64,000 nucleotides of DNA from Planctomycetota bacterium (lineage in GTDB: Bacteria; Planctomycetota; UBA1135; GCA-002686595). Shown here in pieces: positions 1 to 7,930 of this stretch. Under the pieces are notes generated by a model. That model was given only the letters and a program-made list of their open reading frames with translations. It was not told the origin of the DNA and searched no databases. The stretch's first letter is position 1; each line of letters starts with the position of its first letter. Both the position numbers and the translations under genes were made by a program. Location of the stretch: positions 42,344 through 106,343 of the forward strand of contig NZBA01000026.1 in assembly GCA_002686265.1 (NCBI GenBank), in the 5' to 3' direction.

Positions 1-130
1 GGCAGTATCGCCTCGGTCGCGGTGGCGGGCCACTTCTTTTGGGGCCGGCGTCGGTTCGCGGTGCGGAGGCGGAGTACCTACAATCCAGTCCGGCGCGTCC
101 CACCGGCGGCCGCGGAAAGGAACACCCCCG

Positions 131-922
131 ATGAACCCTGCAAGATTCCCGCGCTGGATCGCGGTGCCTCTCGCCGGCCTGGTCCTCGGCCAAGGCCTCT
201 CCTCCTGCGTCTTCACGGTCCGCGGTCACACGGCCGGCGGCGGTCGGCACGCCGATGGCGAGGAGCGGGAGGACGAGGACCTCGAGCGGGAGCAGCTGCG
301 CCGGCAGGTCGAGGAGGCCGAGCTCGAGCTGGCCCTCGCCCGCCGCCAAGCCGAGGACCAGCACACCGAGGCGCGGGGGGAGCTCGATCAGGCCCGCCAC
401 GGTTGGGAGGAGGCGCGCCTGGCTCTGGAGCACTTCCAGTCCAGCGACAAGCCCCGGCGGATCGCCGGCGAGGAGCTGGGCGTGGAGGAGGCGCGCTTCG
501 AGCTGGCGAACGGGCGCCTGGAGCTCGAGCAGCTCGAGTCGGACTACGAGCGCTACGGGGAGGAGCACTACGCCCAACTCACGCGGGAGATCGTCGTCTC
601 GCGGACCAAGGCGCGCCTGGGCTTCAGCGAGCGCCGCCTGGCCCTGGCGGAGGGCGAGCTGGCGGCAGCCGTCGGGCACGAGCTACCGCTCGAGCGCCGT
701 GCCCTGGAGCGGGCGGTCGAGGAGGCGCGGATCGCCCTCGAGCTGGCGCAGAGCGCCCTGGAGAGCGCTGAGTTGGAAGGGAGCTTGGAGATCCACCGGG
801 CCGAGAGCGCCCTGGAGGAGGTTCGCCACGAGCTCGAGGCGGAGGAGGACTGCGACTGCCGTGTCTGCGCCGGTGACGGCGGTTCGTCCGGAGACGACGA
901 CCGCGAGGAGGACGAGGATTGA
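131..922 (+). CDS. coiled-coil lipoprotein, function unknown
   Basis: A 263-residue exported protein. The N-terminus has a hydrophobic stretch ending in LSSC (Cys about residue 26), a lipobox, so it is probably a lipoprotein. Residues about 45-240 are almost wholly charged, Leu/Ala-rich heptads (Glu, Arg and Gln dominate), which predicts a long alpha-helical hairpin or coiled coil. The C-terminus is a short Cys-containing stretch (CDCRVC) followed by an Asp/Glu tail. ATG start at 131; a TACAAT sequence at 79-84 could be a -10 box. The next gene starts inside its stop codon, so it is the first gene of a coupled operon with a cyclase-repeat protein, eboA and eboB. The shape recalls the helical hairpin of efflux adaptor proteins, but no lipoyl or beta-barrel domain is visible. 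Function unknown. Confidence 0.75.
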   Translation: MNPARFPRWIAVPLAGLVLGQGLSSCVFTVRGHTAGGGRHADGEEREDEDLEREQLRRQVEEAELELALARRQAEDQHTEARGELDQARHGWEEARLALEHFQSSDKPRRIAGEELGVEEARFELANGRLELEQLESDYERYGEEHYAQLTREIVVSRTKARLGFSERRLALAEGELAAAVGHELPLERRALERAVEEARIALELAQSALESAELEGSLEIHRAESALEEVRHELEAEEDCDCRVCAGDGGSSGDDDREEDED

Positions 923-2133
923 GGATCCGCACCGGCCGCACCGCGGCCGTCGCCTGCGCGCTCCTGGCCGCGGCCGCGGCCGCCGCCGGAGCCCGAGAGC
1001 AAGAGGAGGGCGCCGCCCCCCCCTCTGCACCCCCTTCCGCACCGACCGCCGCGGCGGCCGCCGCGGAGGCCCGTGCGGGCCTGGAGCGCAGCCTCTCCTG
1101 GCTGCTCGAGACGCAGAACGCCGACGGCTCCTGGGGGCACCCGTTCCCCGATCACCCCGGCGACGAGGGCTTCGCCTGGGACACCTACTACGCTTGGCAA
1201 ATGGCCGCACACGGCCTGGCCTGCATGGCGCTGGTCGAGGCGCCCGCCACGGTTGAGCGCTCGGCCGCCCTGGGGCGCGCCTTGGAGTGGCTCACGACCG
1301 CGCCCCTGCCGATGCGCGGCTCGGACTGGGACGTAGACTCGACCTGGGCTTCGCTCTACGGCTTCGCGGCCTGCGTGCGGGCCGCGGGGGACGCGCGCGT
1401 CAGCGACAGCGAGCTGGCCGCCGCCGTGCGCGAGCGCGGCCTGGAGTACTACGCCGACCTCGAGCGGCGCCAGACGCCCGACGGCGGGTGGGCCTACTAC
1501 GACGCACCGCCCTTCACCGCGCGACCGACCTGGGCCACGAGCTTCTGCACGGCCCTGGTGATCCCCGCTCTCTTGAGCGCCCGCGACGAGCTCGCCTGGC
1601 CGGTGGATTCCGAGCGGATCGCGCACGCCGTCGAGGCCGTGCGCCGCGCGGCACGCCCCAACGGCGCCTTTGCCTACGACGTCTCGATCGTGCCCCACTC
1701 CTGGACCGGGACGAGCATCGACGGCGTCAAGGGCAGCCTGGGCCGCATCCAGGTCTGCCTCTGGGCCCTGCGGAAGGCGGGAGTCGGTTGGGCGACCGAC
1801 GACCGCCTGCGAGAGGGGCTGGCGAGCTTCTTCGAGCACCATCGCTTCCTCGACCTCGTGCGCCTGCGTCCGATCCCACACGAGGGGCACTACGCCAACG
1901 CGGGGTACTTCTACTTCTTCGCGCACCTCTACGCGGCGCGCGTGATCGGCTCGTTGCCCGAGGCCGAGCGCGAGGCCTGGTTCGCGCCCCTACGCCACCA
2001 CGTCCTCAAGACTCTCGCCGACGACGGCTCGGCCAGCGACTTTCTCACCGCGCACTACATGATCACCGCCAGCACGAGCTACGCGATCCTGGTCCTCTCC
2101 GCCAGCCTGCCTGCCGAAGGGGGCGACGGGTGA
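919..2133 (+). CDS. secreted prenyltransferase/squalene-oxidase-repeat protein
   Basis: A 404-residue protein with an Ala-rich signal peptide (residues 1-25) and an alpha/alpha-barrel type sequence. Repeats of the form Q(N/T)xDGxWG/W are clear near residues 60-75 (TQNADGSWG) and 185-195 (QTPDGGWAYY), the hallmark of the squalene cyclase/prenyltransferase-beta fold. The catalytic DxDD motif of squalene-hopene cyclases is not visible, so enzymatic cyclisation should not be assumed; in planctomycetes such repeats are common in secreted proteins of unknown role. TTG start at 919 overlaps the upstream stop (TTGA), and its own stop overlaps the eboA start, so translation is coupled on both sides. 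The position directly before eboA suggests a shared exported-metabolite context. Confidence 0.75.
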   Translation: MRIRTGRTAAVACALLAAAAAAAGAREQEEGAAPPSAPPSAPTAAAAAAEARAGLERSLSWLLETQNADGSWGHPFPDHPGDEGFAWDTYYAWQMAAHGLACMALVEAPATVERSAALGRALEWLTTAPLPMRGSDWDVDSTWASLYGFAACVRAAGDARVSDSELAAAVRERGLEYYADLERRQTPDGGWAYYDAPPFTARPTWATSFCTALVIPALLSARDELAWPVDSERIAHAVEAVRRAARPNGAFAYDVSIVPHSWTGTSIDGVKGSLGRIQVCLWALRKAGVGWATDDRLREGLASFFEHHRFLDLVRLRPIPHEGHYANAGYFYFFAHLYAARVIGSLPEAEREAWFAPLRHHVLKTLADDGSASDFLTAHYMITASTSYAILVLSASLPAEGGDG

Positions 2134-3029
2134 GCGGGCCCGGGGAGCTGCTCGCGGAGCTCGTGTGCGAGCATCTCGAAGTGCGCGGGCGCGACTGGTT
2201 CGAGAGTGCCCGCGCCGAGGTTGCCCGGGGCCCCTCGGCGGATCGCTTCGCTGCCTTGCTCTCGCTGGCCAGCCGCCACGCCCCGCGCGCCGCGCTGGAA
2301 CCTGACGCCGCGGCGTGCCGTCGGGCGGGCGAGCTCGCCCCCGGCTGGAACCCCGAGCGCTGGAGCGTTCACGAGGCCCTGCGCGTGGGCTTGATCCTCG
2401 CGCGCACCGACCTCACCAGAGATGCCGGCGCCGATGCCGTAGAAGACGCCTTCCGCCACGCGGACGTCGGGGAGTCCTGCGCCCTCTACCGCTCCCTGGC
2501 CCTCCTGCCCGCGCCCCAGCGCTTCGCCTGGCGCGCCGGCGAGGGCTGCCGTAGCAACATGACATCGGTCTTCGAAGCCGTGGCTTGCGACTCGCCCTTC
2601 CCCGCGGCGGTCCTCGACGACGTTGCCTGGCGCCAGCTGTGCATCAAGGCGGTCTTCATCGGCGCGCCTCTGTGGCGCGTACACGGCCTCGACGATCGGC
2701 TCGACTGCGAGCTGGCGCGCATGGCTCTCGACCTCGCCGACGAGCGGCGCAGCGCGGGACGCTCGGTTCAGCCCGAGCTGTGGCTGTGCCTGGGAGCCCA
2801 CGGCGGCCAGCGGGGATTGGAGTCGCTGGAATGCGAGTGGGCGGGCGGCGACCTCCTCGGGCGCCGCGCCGCCGCCTACGCCCTGGCGCGTTCGGGCGCG
2901 AGCGAACGCCTGCGCGAGCTGGCCGAGGGCGAACAGGACTCCTCCGTGGCCGCCGCGGCCCGCGACGCCCTGGCCGGGAACACCGACCAGAGCGCCTTTC
3001 GTGCGCTGAAACCGACCCCCGCGCACTAG
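2130..3029 (+). CDS. eboA: EboA-type metabolite traffic protein
   Basis: A 299-residue protein matching the EboA family. The diagnostic central block is present: LYRSLALLP, FAWRAGEGCRSNM, VFEAVA, then W-x-Q-x-x-x-KAVFIGAPL, GLDDR and an S-x-x-PELW motif near residues 210-215. EboA belongs to the ebo cluster of bacteria and some algal plastids; in cyanobacteria the cluster is required to move biosynthetic precursors to the periplasm. The C-terminal 60 residues look like HEAT-type helices. GTG start at 2130 overlaps the TGA of the upstream gene; longer in-frame starts would run antiparallel through that gene and are rejected. EboB follows after 9 bases. No eboC, D, E or F gene is in the window. 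Confidence 0.82.
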   Translation: MSGPGELLAELVCEHLEVRGRDWFESARAEVARGPSADRFAALLSLASRHAPRAALEPDAAACRRAGELAPGWNPERWSVHEALRVGLILARTDLTRDAGADAVEDAFRHADVGESCALYRSLALLPAPQRFAWRAGEGCRSNMTSVFEAVACDSPFPAAVLDDVAWRQLCIKAVFIGAPLWRVHGLDDRLDCELARMALDLADERRSAGRSVQPELWLCLGAHGGQRGLESLECEWAGGDLLGRRAAAYALARSGASERLRELAEGEQDSSVAAAARDALAGNTDQSAFRALKPTPAH

Positions 3030-3038
3030 AGTGGGCCA

Positions 3039-3932
3039 ATGAGATTCTTCGCCCCCCACATCCATCTCACCAGCCGCACGACCGACGACCTCGAGGCCAT
3101 GGCGGCCGGGGGGGTGCGGGCGGTGATCGAGCCGGCGTTCTGGATCGGTCAGCCGCGCACGACCTGCGGGAGCTTCGTCGACTACTTCGCCAGCCTGATC
3201 GGTTGGGAGCGCTTCCGCGCCTCCCAGTTCGGCATCCAGCACTACTGCGCGATCGGGCTCAACTCGAAGGAGGCCAACAACGAGGCCCTCGCCGAGGAGG
3301 TCCTCGAGCTGCTCCCGCGCTTCGCCCTCAAGGAGGGCGTCGTCGCCGTCGGGGAGATCGGGTTCGACGAGATCACAGACGCCGAGGAACGCGCGTATCG
3401 GCGCCAGGTGCAGTTCGCCATCGACCACGAGATGGTCGTGATGGTCCACTCCCCGCACCGCGACAAGAAGCGCGGCATCGCGCTCTCCTTGGAGATCGCC
3501 GTGGAGATGGGCTTGCCGATGGAGAAGCTCGTGATCGACCACAACAACGAGGAGACGGTCGCTCACACTCTGGAGGCGGGAGCCTGGGCGGCCTTCACCA
3601 TCTACCCGCACACCAAGATGGACTCGGCGCGCATGGTGGAGGTCGTGCGCGCCTACGGCAGCGAGCGCATCATCGTCGACAGCTCCGCGGACTGGGGCGT
3701 GAGCGATCCGCTCTCGGTGCCCAAGACCGCACGACTGATGCTCGAAAGCGGTATCGAGGAAGCGACCGTCGAAGCCGTCACCTGGCAGAACGCCCTCGAC
3801 GTCTACGCCCAGTCGGGGCAGATCGACGTGGAGGCGCTGCTCGAGCAGCCGTCGGTGGATCAGTCGCAGCTGTTCTGCGACAACTCGGTGCTCCGCGGCC
3901 AGGAGCCGCGGGTCGGCGCTCCGATTCGCTGA
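3039..3932 (+). CDS. eboB: EboB-type TatD-family metal-dependent hydrolase
   Basis: A 297-residue TIM-barrel hydrolase. Metal-ligand motifs are visible in order: HIH at residues 7-9, the Glu of VAVGEIG about residue 108, MVHSPH about 132-137, DHNNEE about 167-172, and DSSADWGVSDPL about 212-223. The HIHLTSRTTDD start, the FWIGQPRT segment and the IDHNNEET and ADWGVSDPL blocks are those of the ebo-cluster TatD-like protein rather than of DNase TatD. The substrate is unknown. ATG start at 3039, 9 bases after eboA. A TAGAGT hexamer overlapping the eboA stop may be fortuitous. Convergent with the FkbM methyltransferase gene. Confidence 0.85.
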   Translation: MRFFAPHIHLTSRTTDDLEAMAAGGVRAVIEPAFWIGQPRTTCGSFVDYFASLIGWERFRASQFGIQHYCAIGLNSKEANNEALAEEVLELLPRFALKEGVVAVGEIGFDEITDAEERAYRRQVQFAIDHEMVVMVHSPHRDKKRGIALSLEIAVEMGLPMEKLVIDHNNEETVAHTLEAGAWAAFTIYPHTKMDSARMVEVVRAYGSERIIVDSSADWGVSDPLSVPKTARLMLESGIEEATVEAVTWQNALDVYAQSGQIDVEALLEQPSVDQSQLFCDNSVLRGQEPRVGAPIR

Positions 3933-3984
3933 CCTGCCTCCCTGGCGAGGTTTCGCGCCCGAGCGTGCAAGCCGTTCGTCGCCC

Positions 3985-3999
3985 GCCGGCGGAGCCGGC
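3985..3999. terminator. possible bidirectional terminator hairpin
   Basis: GCCGGC-GGA-GCCGGC forms a 6-bp GC stem with a 3-base loop between the convergent eboB and FkbM genes. There is no T tract, so intrinsic termination is only a possibility. Confidence 0.25.
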
Positions 4000-4040
4000 C
4001 GCCCGTGTGTCCCGGAGCGGGAGCTCGTGAGGGAAGCGCG

Positions 4041-4877
4041 CTAGTCTTCCCGGCGGCGTCGCCAGATCGAGCGCAGGCGGGCGGCGGGGCCTAGGACGTG
4101 GAACGGACGGCCGCGCACCGCGTAGAGGTCGAGACCTCCCTTGACCGGATCGCGCGCCGCGGCTTGGCGAAGGATGCGTGCGGGCTCCATCGGGTAGGGG
4201 GCGGCGGTGGCCTTGCCGATCCGAAAACCCTGGTCGGCGAGCAGGGCGAGGAGCTCGGCGGGCTCCCCACCGCGCAGGGCGTAGGGCCAGAACTCCATCA
4301 GCAGCGCCAGGCGCGGGCTGTCGGCCAACAGCCGCTCTGCACCGCGCAGGGCGAGCCACTCCGAGCCCTGCGTGTCGATCTTCAACACATCCACCGGGCC
4401 TCGGACATGGTCGTCCACGCGCTCGATCCGGATCTCGACTTCCTCGACCTCGCCCATGTCCTCGGGACGCTCGGCGCCCTCGTCGAGCACGCGATTGTCT
4501 CCGTGATTCTCGCTCGCCAGGGCGATGCGCGCCGTCCCGGCCCGGTCTCCAGCCGCGAAGCGGTGCAGCCGGCCATGGCCCGGGCCGTGCTCAGCGGCGC
4601 ACGCGATGTTGCGCTCGGCCACGTCGGCGATGGCGGGGACGGGTTCGAAGGCATCCACCTCGGCGCCCGCCAGGATGGCCTGGACTGCGAACCAGCCCAC
4701 GTTCGCGCCCAGGTCGAGGACGCGCGCTCCCGGCGAGAGGTGGGCGCGAAAGAGCGCCGTTTCGTGGTCCTCCCAGGCGCCGCGCTCGATGGCCGGGCCG
4801 ATGACGCTGTCGTCGGCGAGCACCTCGAAGTCGATCTCGAGCCCGGGGACCCTGACGGTGCGCGTGGTCGCGTCCAT
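4041..4877 (-). CDS. FkbM family methyltransferase
   Basis: A 278-residue SAM-dependent methyltransferase of the FkbM family. SAM-binding motif I is VLDLGANVGWF at about residues 52-62, followed by an acidic strand end (VDAFEPVP) and the family-typical DVLKIDTQGSEWLAL at about 165-180, in which the Asp-Gly-x-Glu region is diagnostic. These enzymes methylate hydroxyls of sugars or polyketides; the substrate cannot be told. ATG start at 4877 was chosen (MDATTRTVRV) because the longer frame would run through the divergent PTPS gene. Intergenic distance to that gene is only 79 bases, so both promoters must sit there. Confidence 0.85.
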   Translation of the reverse strand: MDATTRTVRVPGLEIDFEVLADDSVIGPAIERGAWEDHETALFRAHLSPGARVLDLGANVGWFAVQAILAGAEVDAFEPVPAIADVAERNIACAAEHGPGHGRLHRFAAGDRAGTARIALASENHGDNRVLDEGAERPEDMGEVEEVEIRIERVDDHVRGPVDVLKIDTQGSEWLALRGAERLLADSPRLALLMEFWPYALRGGEPAELLALLADQGFRIGKATAAPYPMEPARILRQAAARDPVKGGLDLYAVRGRPFHVLGPAARLRSIWRRRRED

Positions 4878-4956
4878 GGGCGGGAGCCTACGGCTCGGGC
4901 GCGGCGGGTGGAAGGCCTCGTGGACCGCGAACGGGAGGCCGGATAGGCTCGGGGGC

Positions 4957-5463
4957 GTGGAACGCTGGGCAATCGAGATCGAGAAGGAGTACTTCAAGTT
5001 CTCCGCGGCGCACTTTCTGATCTTTCCCGACGGGAGCGCGGAGCGCCTCCACGGGCACAACTACCGGGTCTTCGTGGAGATCGACGGCTCGCTCTCCGAC
5101 TGTGGTCTGGTGATCGACTTCAAGGCCATCAAGCCCGTCGTCCGCGAGCTGCTCGACGGCCTGGACGAGCACTTCCTGATCCCCAGCGAGCACCCGCACC
5201 TGACCTGGGAGGAGACGGCCGACGGGAACGTCGAGGTGCGCTACCTCGACCGCCGCTACTCGGTGCCGGCCGAGGACGTGATCGCCCTGCCGCTCAACAA
5301 CACCAGCTCGGAGAACCTGGCCGGCTTCGTCGGCCGCGAGCTGCGCGGGCGCCTCGCCGAGCGGTTCGGCGAGGTACGCGTCCGCGGCCTGCGCGTGGCG
5401 GTGGAGGAGACCGCCGGGCAGCGGGGCGTGTACCACTACGCCGCGGACGAGCAGCCCCCGTGA
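4957..5463 (+). CDS. 6-pyruvoyl-tetrahydropterin synthase/QueD family protein
   Basis: A 168-residue protein of the PTPS/QueD T-fold. Zinc ligands are seen as the His of FSAAHF (about residue 16) and the HGH motif of RLHGHNYRV (about 32-34). The D-x-x-F-I/L segment LDEHFLIP and NTSSENLA (the family PTSENLA signature) are present. The catalytic Cys that normally sits four residues before HGH is Ala here (SAERLHGH), so this is not a canonical QueD or PTPS; it may be one of the divergent PTPS subfamilies. GTG start at 4957 agrees with the usual length of the family. No other queuosine or folate gene is adjacent. Confidence 0.75.
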   Translation: MERWAIEIEKEYFKFSAAHFLIFPDGSAERLHGHNYRVFVEIDGSLSDCGLVIDFKAIKPVVRELLDGLDEHFLIPSEHPHLTWEETADGNVEVRYLDRRYSVPAEDVIALPLNNTSSENLAGFVGRELRGRLAERFGEVRVRGLRVAVEETAGQRGVYHYAADEQPP

Positions 5464-5506
5464 GCCGCCGGGACCCGCAAGCCTCCACGCTGGAGCCGGA
5501 CGCGAC

Positions 5507-6040
5507 GTGATGGGGTCCTGGGAGTTCCTGCTGATCTTCATCCTGGTCCTGATCGGGGCCGGCGTGACGAACCTGTTGCACGGCATCGGCCGCCTGATGC
5601 TGCAGCGCTCGAGCATCCGCTTCTGGTGGGTGCACGCAGTCTGGCTGACCGTCCTGGCCTTCACCCACGTGACGGTCTGGTTCAGCTTCTACGGCCAGCA
5701 GGGCCGGGCCTACGGGTTCTGGGAGTTCGCCGGGTTCTTCTTCTCCTTCGGCCTGCTCCAACTCCTCACGGTCCTCACGTTCCCCGACGCCTCGACGCCC
5801 GCTCCCCTCGACCTGAGGGAACACTTCCTGGCCCATCACCGGCCCTACTTCGGGATCTGGGTGCTCGTCTGGCTGACCCTCCTCCTCCAGCAGGGCGCGG
5901 CGACCGGGCGCCACGCGCTCTGGCCCGCCGTCTACGCCGCCCTGTCCGTCGTCGGCGTGGTGGTCTCCTCCGCGCGCTGGCACGCGTGCCTGGCGGCGGC
6001 GATCCTCGCCGCGATCGCCGTGCACGTCTCGGTCGGCTAG
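5507..6040 (+). CDS. integral membrane protein, function unknown
   Basis: A 177-residue protein with about five hydrophobic membrane segments (near residues 7-28, 42-62, 70-92, 112-130, 137-175). There is no recognisable catalytic motif; His residues at the ends of helices (HAVW, FTHV, HHRPY) are worth noting but prove nothing. The start is GTG 5507 or ATG 5510, 43 bases after the PTPS gene. I do not recognise the family. Confidence 0.6.
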   Translation: MMGSWEFLLIFILVLIGAGVTNLLHGIGRLMLQRSSIRFWWVHAVWLTVLAFTHVTVWFSFYGQQGRAYGFWEFAGFFFSFGLLQLLTVLTFPDASTPAPLDLREHFLAHHRPYFGIWVLVWLTLLLQQGAATGRHALWPAVYAALSVVGVVVSSARWHACLAAAILAAIAVHVSVG

Positions 6041-6095
6041 GGCGGTCGGCGGAGGAGCGGTTGCACGGGCGCGGGCCAGCGGTCATCCTTCCGCC

Positions 6096-6623
6096 ATGCA
6101 GACCCCGAAGCAGCCTGCCGTGACGGGCGCGGTGGCGGCGCTCCTGGCGCTCGGCGCGTGCAGCGCGCCTCCCAAGGGCGAGCCCGGTCCGGACGCGCGC
6201 GCCCAGTTCGAGCGCTTCGTCGCCCTGGAGGGGGACTGGCGCATCATCGGTGGCGACCACACCGTGGGCGCAACCCACACCTACCGCACGATCGCCAACG
6301 GCAGCGCCGTGGTCGAGACGATCTTCCCCGGCCAGCCCCACGAGATGGTGACCGTGTACCACCTCGACGGGCCGTCCCTGGTGCTGACCCACTACTGCGC
6401 CCTGGGGAACCAGCCGCGCATGGTGGCCTCGGCGGGAGAGGGCGAGACGATCCGGTTCCGCTTCGACTCCGGCGGCAACCTCTCCGTCGGCACCGACCCC
6501 CACATGCACGACGCACGCTTCACCTTCGCCGACGAGGAGCGCTTCACCTCCACCTGGACCCAGTGGGACGGCGGCGTGGAGATCGAGCGCATGGTGATGG
6601 AGCTGGAGCGCGTCGCGCCCTGA
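6096..6623 (+). CDS. small lipoprotein with lipocalin-like/DUF1579-type barrel
   Basis: A 175-residue protein with a signal peptide and lipobox LGACS (Cys about residue 22). The mature part (FVALEGDWRI, then a series of amphipathic strands ending MVMELERV) looks like the small beta-barrel proteins that start with an LxGxW motif and are annotated as DUF1579 or heme-binding-like. A ligand cannot be assigned. ATG start at 6096. Thirteen bases separate it from the carbonic anhydrase gene, so the two are probably cotranscribed. Confidence 0.6.
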   Translation: MQTPKQPAVTGAVAALLALGACSAPPKGEPGPDARAQFERFVALEGDWRIIGGDHTVGATHTYRTIANGSAVVETIFPGQPHEMVTVYHLDGPSLVLTHYCALGNQPRMVASAGEGETIRFRFDSGGNLSVGTDPHMHDARFTFADEERFTSTWTQWDGGVEIERMVMELERVAP

Positions 6624-6636
6624 GTCTGCTCGCATC

Positions 6637-7257
6637 GTGGCCTGTCCCACCGAAGAGCCGGACGCCGTCTGCCCGACGCCCGACGCAGCCCTGGAGCGGC
6701 TTCTGGAGGGCCACCGCCGCTTCCTCGCGGGCCGCCCCCTCGAGCGCGACCTGGGCGCCGAGCGCCGCGCGGGGGAGGCCGGCCAGCGGCCCTTCGCCGC
6801 GGTCCTGGGTTGCATCGACTCGCGTGTGAGCCCGGAGGCGATCTTCGACCAGGGCCTGGGCGCCCTGACGGTCGTGCGCGTGGCCGGCAACGTCGTGAAC
6901 GACGACGGGGTGGCGAGCCTCGAGTTCGCCTGCGCCGTGGTCGGCACGAGCCTCGTGGTCGTCCTCGGACACACCGGCTGCGGCGCGGTGCGCGGGGCGA
7001 TCGACGGCGTTGAGCTGGGCAGGCTCCCCGGCCTCCTCGCGAAGCTCCGGCCGGCCCTGGAGCGCGCCGGCGGTGGGGGGGGCGAGGGCGACCGCGAGGC
7101 CTTCTTGGACCGCGCGACGAGGGCCAACGTCGAGGTCGGTCTGGCGAGCCTGCGGGAACGAAGCGCCGTCCTCTCCGACCTGGAGCGGGAGGGCCGGATC
7201 CGGCTGGTGGGCGCGGTCTACGACGTGATGACGGGCGCGCTGGAACTCGTCGGCTGA
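6637..7257 (+). CDS. beta-class carbonic anhydrase
   Basis: A 206-residue enzyme for reversible CO2 hydration. All zinc and active-site motifs of the beta class are present: CIDSR at about residues 59-63 (Cys ligand with the Asp-Arg dyad), RVAGN about 87-91, and GHTGCGA about 115-121 (His and Cys ligands). No signal peptide, so cytoplasmic. GTG start at 6637. A Gly-rich insertion (GGGGG) near residue 145 is unremarkable low complexity. Convergent with the SRPBCC gene, with only 9 bases between the stops. Confidence 0.92.
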   Translation: MACPTEEPDAVCPTPDAALERLLEGHRRFLAGRPLERDLGAERRAGEAGQRPFAAVLGCIDSRVSPEAIFDQGLGALTVVRVAGNVVNDDGVASLEFACAVVGTSLVVVLGHTGCGAVRGAIDGVELGRLPGLLAKLRPALERAGGGGGEGDREAFLDRATRANVEVGLASLRERSAVLSDLEREGRIRLVGAVYDVMTGALELVG

Positions 7258-7266
7258 CCTCGCGCG

Positions 7267-7704
7267 TCAGCCGCGCGCCTCGCCGAAGCTCTCGAGGCCG
7301 TCGAGCTCCTTGCGCTGGGCGTCGCAGCCCGAGCGCCGCATCAGCCAGCCGAGGAGGAAGAACATCACCCGCGTCATGCCCTTGCCCCGCACGATCGAGT
7401 GCTGGGTCCCCCGCGTGCCGCCCTCGCGCTCCTCGAAGGTGTAGTCCACGTCGATGTCGAACTGGGCACCGGTGAGGTGGATCGCCGCGTAGCGCGGCGG
7501 GTCCCAGGCGGTGACGAGCCCGTCGAGGGGGATGTCGCACCCGCGGTCGCGGGTCAGGATCCGAAAGCGCGTCCCCACCCCGCCGGTGTCCTCGATGACC
7601 TCCTCGGAGACGCAGGTCTCGCTCCACTCACACACGTGGTCGTTGGTGCACTCGAAGACGTGTCCGATCGGTCGGTCGACGTCTACGGAGAGTCTGGCTT
7701 CCAT
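7267..7704 (-). CDS. SRPBCC (START-like) family protein
   Basis: A 145-residue protein with the polyketide-cyclase/START-like pattern: [18 protein letters not shown] at the N-terminus, a central GVGTRFRI strand, WDPPRYAAI, and a C-terminal helix ([15 protein letters not shown]). Members bind hydrophobic ligands or act as cyclases; no specific function can be assigned. ATG 7704 was chosen because it starts exactly at the family's first strand; an in-frame Met farther upstream would add about 23 unstructured residues. Divergent from the peroxiredoxin gene. Confidence 0.75.
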   Translation of the reverse strand: MEARLSVDVDRPIGHVFECTNDHVCEWSETCVSEEVIEDTGGVGTRFRILTRDRGCDIPLDGLVTAWDPPRYAAIHLTGAQFDIDVDYTFEEREGGTRGTQHSIVRGKGMTRVMFFLLGWLMRRSGCDAQRKELDGLESFGEARG

Positions 7705-7806
7705 GTCGGCGGCGGTGGGGACGGGGCGGGACACGGGAGGATGGCGCACTTCGTTTCCCGACGCCGTCATCGGCATTCGAGTCCGCCGAATCGACCGTCT
7801 GGCGCG

Positions 7807-7835
7807 TTTCCTGCCCCCGGCGCGTGCGCTACAAT
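7807..7835 (+). promoter_or_regulatory. candidate sigma70-type promoter of the peroxiredoxin gene
   Basis: TTTCCT (7807-7812), a 17-base spacer and TACAAT (7830-7835), about 95 bases before the ATG. An inverted repeat CCCCGG-CCG-CCGGGG at 7860-7874 lies between it and the start codon and could be an operator or leader hairpin. Seen by eye only. Confidence 0.35.
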
Positions 7836-7930
7836 CGCCGCCCGCGAGCCGGTCGGCGTCCCCGGCCGCCGGGGTCAGAGGGACCTCGGACCGAACGCGG
7901 TTTTGCCACCCCCAACCCCCGATTGCCTCC

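Noticed and set aside
919..2133. True squalene-hopene cyclase
   Set aside because: Secreted, short, and no DxDD catalytic motif; only the repeat fold is supported.
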